Source: Maea johnstoni (Eukaryota > Annelida > Polychaeta > Spionida > Magelonidae). Taken from it: a stretch of 64,000 nucleotides of DNA. Made by a program: the position numbers and the translations under genes. This document shows positions 12,235 through 21,700 of this stretch, piece by piece. Position 1 is the stretch's first letter; every line of letters begins with the position of its first letter. Under the pieces are notes generated by a model. The model was not told the origin of the DNA, searched no databases, and worked only from the letters and a program-made list of their open reading frames with translations. The stretch covers positions 25,302,936 through 25,366,935 of the forward strand of contig OZ012689.1 in the NCBI GenBank assembly GCA_963942565.1, read 5' to 3'.

Positions 12235-14689
12235 CAGGCTTAGCCACTGAATGTCTCCACGGCTGTGGTAAACCTTCAGATCTCGAGTCAGCCAAGTCCA
12301 AGATCCATTGGTAGCAAGCCCAACCTTGAGGAACTTAGCTATGAACTGAGTCCAAAGCTATGGGGAAGCTTGCAATCTCAGACCAGGTCAGTCCAAGGAT
12401 CAGTCTGCTAGGATACCCTTGGTAGCAGTCCCATCCTTGAGAAACTTAGCTATGAACTGACCCAAAGGCTTTGACGAACCTTGGTATCGCAAGCCAGCCA
12501 AGTCTGAGGTCTGTTTTCAGCAAGGATATCCTAGGTAGCAATCCAATCCTTGGGAAACTTAGCTATGAATTGAGTCCAAGGCTTTGGGGAAGCTTGCAAT
12601 CTCAGACCAGGTCAGTCCAAGGATCAGGCTGCTGGGATATCCTAGGTTGCAATCCCATCCGTGAGGAAATTAGCTATGAACTGAGTCCAAAGCTTTGGGG
12701 AAGCTTGCAATCTCAGACCAGGTCAGTCCAAGGATCAGTCTGCTAGGATACCCTTGGTAGCAGTCCCAACCTTGAGAAACTTAGCTATGAACTGACCCAA
12801 AGGCTTTGACGAACCTTGGTATTGCAAGCCAGCCTCATCCAAGGTCATTCTGCAGCTAGGAAATCCTAGGTGGCAATCCCATTCTTGGGAACTTAGCTAT
12901 GAACTGACCCAAAGGCTTTGACGAACCTTGGGATCTCAAGCCAGCCTCGTCCAAGGTCATTCTGCAGCTAGGAAATCCTAGGTGGCAATCCCATTCTTGG
13001 GAACTTAGCTATGAACTGAGCATGAGGCTTTGATGGACCTTGGGATCTCAAGCCAGCCTCGTCCAAGGTCATTCTGCAGCTAGGAAATCCTAGGTGGCAA
13101 TCCCATTCTTGGGAACTTAGCTATGAACTGAGCTTGAGGCTTTGATGGACCTTGGGATCTCAAGCCAGCCTCGTCCAAGGTCATTCTGCAGCTAGGAAAT
13201 CCTAGGTGGCAATCCCATTCTTGGGAACTTAGCTATGAACTGAGCATGAGGCTTTGATGGACCTTGGGATCTCAAGCCAGCCAAGTCCAAGGTCATTCTG
13301 CAGCAAGGAAATCCTAGGTGGCAGTCCCATCCTTGAGAAACTTAGCTATGAACTGACCCAAAGGCTTTGATGAACCTTGGGATCTCAAGACAGCCTCGTC
13401 CAAGGTCATTCTGCAGCTAGGAAATCCTAGGTGGCAATCCCATTCTTGGGAACTTAGCTATGAACTGAGCTTGCAGCTAGGAAATCCTAGGTGGCAATCC
13501 CATTCTTGGGAACTTAGCTATGAACTGAGCTTGCAGCTAGGAAATCCTAGGTGGCAATCCCATTATTGGGAACTTAGCTATGAACTGAGCTTGCAGCTAG
13601 GAAATCCTAGGTGGCAATCCCATTCTTGGGAACTTAGCTATGAACTGAGCTTGCAGCTAGGAAATCCTAGGTGGCAATCCCATTCTTGGGAACTTAGCTA
13701 TGAACTGAGCTTGCAGCTAGGAAATCCTAGGTGGCAATCCCATTCTTGGGAACTTAGCTATGAACTGAGCTTGCAGCTAGGAAATCCTAGGTGGCAATCC
13801 CATTCTTGGGAACTTAGCTATGAACTGAGCTTGAGGCTTTGATGGACCTTGGGATCTCAAGCCAGCCAAGTCTGAGGTCTGTTTTCAGCAAGGATATCCT
13901 AGGTAGCAATCCAATCCTTGGGAAACTTAGCTATGAATTGAGTCCAAGGCTTGATGAACCATGGGATATCAAACCAGCCAAGACCAAGGTCAGTCAGCAG
14001 CCAGGATATCCTCGGTAGCAATCACATCCTAGGAAAACTTAGCTATGAACTGGGCCCTAGGCTTTAATAAACCTTGAGATCTCAAGCCAGCCATATCCAG
14101 GATCAGCCTGAGACAATTCTACTTCAACAAGGATATCTTATGTGGAAATTCAATCCTTGGATGGATCAGATAAGTAGAGTTTAAGGCTTTTGTGAATCTA
14201 AGAATCTCCAGTCAACCAAGCCTCTGGTCAGTCTGACGCAGCTTGCAGAGATACTCTGATGCTTATCCAAAGCAACTAAGATACGCTATGTAGCATTCTC
14301 CTCCTTGGACAGCTTAGCTTTGCACTGAGTACCAGGCTTTGATGAACCTTGGGATTTCAGACCAGGTATGTCTGAGACAGGGTCCAATGCCACAAGAGTA
14401 AGCTATGGGGAAATTCAATCCTTGGATGGCTCGGATATGTGGAGTTATCTAAGGCTTTTGTGAATCTAAGAATCTCCATCCAGCCAAGCCCCGGATTAGT
14501 CTAAGACTGTTTGTAGAAAAACTATTGTGTATCCTTAGGCATAGGAACATCCTAGATAGCAACCTCTTTCTTGGAAAGCTTAACTATGCACTAAGTCGCC
14601 TGAGAATCTAAGAATCTTCAGAGAGTCTAGTAGACGGTTAGCCTGAGACAGCTTGTAGAAAAACTCTGGTGCACATCTCCTTGAGAAGA
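12235..14689. repeat. Exon-derived tandem array (112-bp and 60-bp units) after the SAM exon
   Basis: Units of about 112 bp run from 12.24 to 13.41 kb and resume after 13.82 kb; between them are about seven near-identical 60-bp units (13411-13830), a shortened form of the 112-bp unit. Read on the minus strand, a unit encodes LQNDLGLGWLEIPRFIKALD then SVHS and a stop. The last SAM exon ends [20 protein letters not shown] then SVYS and a stop. Units nearest the exon (14.2-14.69 kb) are older and more complete; one still reads HAPEFFYK. About 20 copies of the terminal stop motif (plus strand TTAGCTATGAACTGA) are visible. The array probably lies in the 3' untranslated region. Confidence 0.9.
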
Positions 14690-14843
14690 TTAGCTGTACA
14701 CTGAGTCCAGAGCTTTTGTGAATTTCAGTATTTCCATCCAGCCGAGTTCCAGGTCTGTCTGCAGCGTCTTATAGAAGAACTCTGGTGCATGAACCTGCAT
14801 CTTCTTCATCTCAAGTAGCAGCTCCCCAGTCATCTCAGCAAAC
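14690..14843 (-). CDS. Exon 7 (last) of ARM-TIR-SAM gene: second half of SAM domain
   Basis: 154 bases with acceptor TTTTAG and stop TAA at 14692-14690. It encodes [20 protein letters not shown] and ends in [17 protein letters not shown], the SAM helices 2-5 pattern. The last ~75 bases are the evident parent of the tandem array that begins directly after the stop. Confidence 0.88.
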
Positions 14844-15614
14844 CTAAAACATAGGCAGAATATATAATAGGAATTCAAAACAGGCCATTCAACTCAGAGT
14901 TTAATTTTGTCTGGTTTTAGTGAATGGTACAACCTGGTAAATTTTAAACTGTTTGGAAATCAGCAAACCTAGAACATGTCTAGATATACATACTATAAAT
15001 GGAAAACGGGCCATTTAATTGAAAAACTTATTTTGCACAATTTTAGTGAATGGTACAATACATAATTTAAACTCAGAACAATTTAGGAATCAGGCATGCC
15101 TCCACCCCTCCTTGTGGTGTGTGTTGAAAACCACTTCAAAGCCTGGCTAACAGAGGCATCACGCTGACAAACATTAATACCATGGTAAAACATGTATTTG
15201 ACGGTTCTAAAAAGTCACTATTTGTAGTTTAGTTTGAATTAAGTTTATTACCCAATCCAGATAAAAACATACTCATTTCACACATACAAATATATAGATA
15301 AAATTCTGGCCAGCCATTTGGCTTACATTAGACCAAATCCATACAATATAATGAAATTTGTATATAACAATGTTAGTGAATGCGTGTGATTGCAATCTAT
15401 AAGTTGGTAACACTCAGCACCTGCTGACATTGTGTTCATTGCAACATGTAGTGACACAGACCGACTCAAACACACACACTAACATACATACACACACAAA
15501 CAGCTATTTCTATCACAGATCACAGGAAGTGGATGCGTGTGTGACACCTACATAATCACATCTGCCTATCAATCTATATTTGATTAATATCAATCTAATA
15601 TGTATATACACACT

Positions 15615-15690
<76 letters not shown>

Positions 15691-15691
15691 T

Positions 15692-15772
<81 letters not shown>

Positions 15773-18700
15773 GGTGTGGGTGCTGTGTGTGTACTTGAAT
15801 AGGTAAATACATACTAGATGATTAACAGTAAGTCTACATACTTGGTATCGTGTTGTCCCAGGTTGTTGTCCTTCAGCCATTTCTGTACTTCTTTCGTGCC
15901 CCATGAGCGCGAGCTGAGAGAGGTGGCGCCCCCTGCCAGGCTGGCGTGAGACAAGGGAGGTACCCCCTGCGGTGACACCACAGTCTTGGGCACTGGAAGA
16001 GAGAAGTAAAAAAATGTTACACAGCGCTTGGGAGGTGCTAGTGAGTGATAAATAAAAGAAAAAAATGCAATGATTTTAAACCAGCGTCTTAGCCAGGATT
16101 TGGAAACTGTGATAGAAGATATAAAAAGGTTAAAAGGTTAATTGGTTTACCTGATAAACCCTCTGAAAAGTTGAAGAATGAATAATGAGCACTCATGAAG
16201 GGTTCATGAATGTAAAAATCGTGATGATTTGACCATGAGCATTTTTCAAACTTGCAGCAGATTCCGAGTCAGAAAACCTACCTTCCTCATCAAATTGTTC
16301 TTTCTTGATGATATCCCCTGCTGTAGAGATGTAGGGGGAGGTATTGTTATGAGGGAAGCAGTTTGCACACAAGGTCTCTGCTCTGACATCCTCGCTATCA
16401 CCACAGCTGATGGCGCTGGGCTGGGGGGCTGAGATGGCAGCCTGAGACGCCGCACACTCATGTGCCAGGTGCTTAGGTGTCCCTATATGCTTCTTGATAT
16501 CACCTTTACCACTATTTCCAATGGAGATGTCCATTTTACAAATAGTGCAGAAGGCGAACGTATCACCAAGTATACTGGCTTGAAAATATGGATATTCATG
16601 TGAAACTTTTACTGAGAATTTACACAGATATCTTGCCTTCTTCTGTGGTGGTGTACTTTCATGTTCAGTCATGATTCAGGTATGGTGCAAATCCAGAGAG
16701 TAGCAGAGCTGAGATGAAGCTGACCACTTTCTGTGGTGAAGGCCTTATTTTAACTGAGGAGCTCTAAACTGCAATTGAAGGGGATTAAGAAGTGCTATCT
16801 ACACTGTATCTAGGTCACAGTGTTGTCCACACTGTTTGAGAGATCAGATAAGCTGAGTAGTAATCAGCTTCTGATTGGTAGGTCAGGGGACTGCCAGCTT
16901 GGCACCTGTCAGCTCCTGAAACGATCAGGGCTCTCCTGATATCAGCTGACACCTTAATTAGCTCTCACCTGATAAGAGGGGAGGACAAGATAGAATTAGG
17001 CTTGCTACAGGCCTGTGTAATCTGTCTCTTTCCTTAGTCTCACTGGTCTAACCTGAGTTAATTTCACTCCAGGTTTAGTTCTGAATAAATCCTCAAGGGG
17101 GACAGACTTGAGGTGTAGTCTGTAATTGCAACTTCTAAAAACTGTGCTGCCATCTATAGGTTGAGAGAGACATCACACCTATTCAGTAGGGGTGGCAGCG
17201 TGGCATTAAACCCAACTCAGCCAGAGAACCAGGCTAACTCCCAATATGATGATACAGAGAAATGCCTAACTATATCCCAAGCAAATAGGTCAGCTTGCCC
17301 CACCTTAAAAACTAATTGTTAATTAACCCATATACTGCACACCTGAATTGAATGGAAGCTCCTCAAGCTAATAGCCTGTATTTAGCGCCTAAGCCCTTAT
17401 TAATAGGGATGGACCTGGCATGTACTGACCTATGTGATTAAGAGGGAAAAGGTGCATCACTGGCTAGTATCATCAATAGCTTCACCAGCTTCACCTGAAA
17501 TATTTACAATGGCTGATTAAGAAAATTCACCACTTAGCAAAAGGCAGGTATTTGTGCAAATGTAATGACTAAATGAGTGATATACCCTGCTTGCAGCCAA
17601 TATGCATGCTCCATTCTCTTAAGCCAACTCTTTAAAGACCAGAGTGCAGCATTAATTTAAGCTGCGGGTGCTGGACAACCAGCTGTCACTGCACACTGGG
17701 ACAAATAGCCAGGTGATCATGACATAATCTAGCCGGGATCTCAGGCTGAACAGAGAAATACATCCCCTTGAACCGCAACGCCATAGGCACAGCATGCTAG
17801 TACCTAGGGTATGTGCGCCTCGGGTTACGCGGTGTAGCCTTGGTCACGTGATCTGATCTGTGCAATTAGCATGCAGCATCCTTTCTAGGTCAGATAGTTG
17901 CCAAGGAGATGGGAGGCAGCGAAATTTGATGATGCATGTACAGTGCCCACTCCCGGTCTACTACTCTCAGGGCTGAATCAGGTTGCTCAAACCACAGCAA
18001 TGTCTGGTGCTACTAGCCCTACCGGACTAGTGGTTGGAGCAATCGTAGGTCTCTGTATTATTAAGTAGAGAAAATCCTTCTTCTGACTGTGGCCAAAAAC
18101 TAAACCATGGCTGAAAATAAACTTAACTCCTCATATTTCCTTTATTTGCATCTGTTGTCATACAGCCATACCACTTCCTCAATGAAATAACACATACTGC
18201 CTTTGATGAAAAGTGTTCATGCAAAACAAAAGCAACAAAATTGACTGTGTGAAATTTGGACATACATGTACATCAAGATACCCTGTATTTGCATCTGATC
18301 TTATACTGTTTACTCAATGAAGTCATAAATACAATTACTCATGACATATTTTAGATGAAATAAAAGAAAAATGATTGGGAAATTAACACAGACATAAATG
18401 ACGCTTACTCATGATGATATCTGTCCTGATTAACTCCATTAAACAGCTATGTAGGTCAGACAGAAATAAGTCAAATAGCATACTAGAGCAATTTCCCCTA
18501 TGACATTCCCACTAGGGTCACAGGACCTGCTGCATGCTGCCATAAAACAGATCAGATTGTAATCTACATACTGGTGTTTCAACTTGTCTCCAGTCATACA
18601 GAAGAAAATGTGCGTCCATTCAAAAACCTATCTTCAGATGAGTGGAAATAATGTCCGTGCAAAATGTCAAAATGGGAATCATATCTATGAGATGTGAATG

Positions 18701-21700
18701 CCTGTCCCATTATGGATGTGTCAAATGTCTGTCAACGGCTGTAAATGTCATGAAGTCTTGTCAGAATAGGATGAAAAAAGACATTCAAATTTGGTGTGTA
18801 TATGTAGATAGTGTTCAACAAAAAAGCATTTTTTTCAAGCAATATTCGAATGCTGGGATTTAGCCAAGACGGGTCCAGCCTGTCTTTTGGACAGGCAGTT
18901 TCCTAAAAAACAAACATGGACAGGCATACATTTCAATGAAGAATTTTAAATTTTGACTCTTTTTGTGGTAATAACCAAATCTAAAAGTTATTGTTCCTGG
19001 TTCCAGTGTTTCAAGCATTGCTTTGGTTAAGGAGTTTCAATCAGACCATGCATGATTCTATATGCAAATAGAACTAAACAAAATCAGAAGGCATGATAAA
19101 AAACAAAAGTGTACTCACCCACTAGATCAGGATCTACTACACTCAATTTCCCGCGGTCGCCTATTTCTCTGATCAAGTTTGGTATATGAATATCAATATT
19201 CTCCTCGCGGCTGAAGTCAAACCAGAGCTTTGTGCCCATCATTATTCCGAGCCAGCCATCCGGCAGATACTTCTCCTGTAGACGTAGGGGTATCACATCC
19301 TTCCTTAGTCTGTATGTATACTCCGCCTCTGAGAAAACACAAACTCAAGTAACGGTGATGCTACACATATGTATTTAACAATATATCTGAGAAAATATAG
19401 TAGTAGTACACTTTCACAGTATTCTGGTTACTAATGCAACCATATTGTTACCAGTGGCTGACTGAATATCTCATTTTGGCAACCCAGGAATGATAAAAGC
19501 CATATAGCACATCACTGGCATTTTGATTATGAACACAAACATTTACTAAACAATAAACTGGTTACTGGCAACTTTGGTACATCCCTGATGCAGAAGTGTA
19601 ACCCAAGCCTCTGTGTTGTGGTGTGACAAGGCAAGCAGCCTACCCAGAATGTACCTGACCATTCACTTATTTTGATTTTTTAACTTTAACCCGCTTCCTC
19701 CTCCACACACATCTTAACCCTATCAACACTTCCACTGCCACCTGCTCCTCCAGGGATTTTAACCTTTCCATGCTCAGAGTTCCCTCTTAGATGTGTTGTT
19801 TGGATGCTTTGCACTCACAAAAATTAACTTGAGAACCAGTATTGAAAAGCAGAGTAATTGGTTTGGTTCTTATGAACATTTCCCATTCAAATAATTCCCA
19901 AAGATGTTTCTGTCAAAATTATATCATCAACATTGTCAGGCTTTTTTATTGGTAACTAAAGGCATGTGGCAGTGCTTATTAATAGTTCAATCAATACATA
20001 TTTCCCAAAATAGGGAAAATCATTTTATTTCATTTTTCTGTTTTTCTTACCTGTCCTGCAGCTTGGGCTGTCTTTATAGGCCTGCGTCATACAGACAAGT
20101 ATCACGGCTGCCCCTTCCACGGCCAAAGCCATGGCCTCCAGGGTAGAGCCACCTACAACACACGCAAACAGCACATAAGTAACAGAGGGATATAATACAG
20201 TTAAACTAAATAGTCTCCAAGGTAAAATCGCCTAAACACAAGCATACATCACACAGATTACACTGTGGTGAAGACAGGCTCCTAATGTGAACACTTCTAA
20301 CATTTGAACATCATTTAACGAGGACATTTTTTTCAGGTGCTTTTAAAAGATTTCTATGGTAGTACACTACTGTATAAAACCTTTAGAAGTACAAACACCC
20401 AATAACGTGGATGGATTTTGTTCTGGTTCAAAGAATTTCACATATAAAGATGTTTGTTTCTCTAATAATTATAATTGATAATTGGTATTAACCCCTTTCC
20501 ACCTATATATTAACCCTTCCAACACTGAGATGATGTTCGTCCTAAGCGCAAGAATCGCAACAATATTTGAAAACTATCTAAACCTGTGCCATGTTGGTAT
20601 TCATCGGATAGCTCTCGCTGAGCACTCTCATATGAATAACCAAGTGCCAGGGTTTCAATCATTTTACAGGGTTCTTTGCAACATTTTATATTGGCTAAAT
20701 AAGCCACCACCAGCAACATAAGGGTTAAATTGTAGACTTACTCATGTTGTCGACATCCATCCAGACCTTGTAGCCAGCCTTGCGAAGGTGGTCCCTGATC
20801 TTCAGCGTGATGGGCTTGCTGCCCCAGTTATAGCTGATCATCACATGAGGGACGTCATCTGAAAAAATACAAGCAACACCTCATAACAACATGGAAATCA
20901 AGAACAACATTTGGATTATTTCAAGGTGACCTAACAAATTACAACTAACCCTGATACCTGACAGCAACACTGAGACCTCACAAACTCAAATTAATAATCA
21001 GGGCTCGACGCTAAGGGTGAACATATGGCCCCATGCCAGTAAAAATTGCCAAAATCAGCTTCGGGCCAGTAAAAAAAGACCTCAACTGGTCCTACAGGGC
21101 CAGTAAACATTTGGAGACATTCTTGTTAAATAGTTTCCCCCGAGAATGTCCCCAGATGTTTTTAAAATAAATGAAGATCATTTTTTTAAGGATAAATGTT
21201 GTGGTGAATCTTATGCAATGTGCTTTCTTGTTATGTTAAAGAAAAAATGTAGGACCAGTAAACATTTGCAGGACCAGTAGATGCTAGGTGTTACTGGTCC
21301 TACAGGGCCAGTATCATTTTGAGTTAGCGTTGAGGCCTGATAATTATTCAATTTTATTACTATTACACAGACCACCTAACCCAACCTATTATGTATTTAG
21401 AGAAAAAAAGAATCAAACTCATCACTTATGGAAATCTGGGATCCAATGGAAAATTTATGGGCTCAGAATAATGCATATTCAATTCTCTTTAGCAAAAATT
21501 AACATAAACCAGAGGAACCAATTCATCAGATTTTGCATTTATGTAGTCCCAATGCTGCTTCAATCAGTCCCAACTCATCCAGTCCTGCCCGACGGCCTTT
21601 GAAAGCAAGGCTGTCACACAAACTATTTTTCTGGTAACCTGACCAACATGAAAGGTTTTACATTCCCAAAATGTTTATCAAAAAATAAAACTTTCAAACA

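Noticed and set aside
13411-13830. CRISPR-like array
   Set aside because: Direct repeats without unique spacers, in an animal genome; it is a minisatellite.
13471-13842. 123-aa repetitive peptide on the plus strand
   Set aside because: A by-product of 60-bp units having a length divisible by 3; no start context or conservation outside the array.
12235-14689. Array units as alternative last exons of the SAM domain
   Set aside because: The CCTAG and TGCAG acceptor-like sites in the unit give the wrong phase from exon 6, so the SAM-like frame would not be read.
15513-15904. Tyr/Ile repeat proteins on both strands
   Set aside because: Translations of the (TA)n microsatellite.
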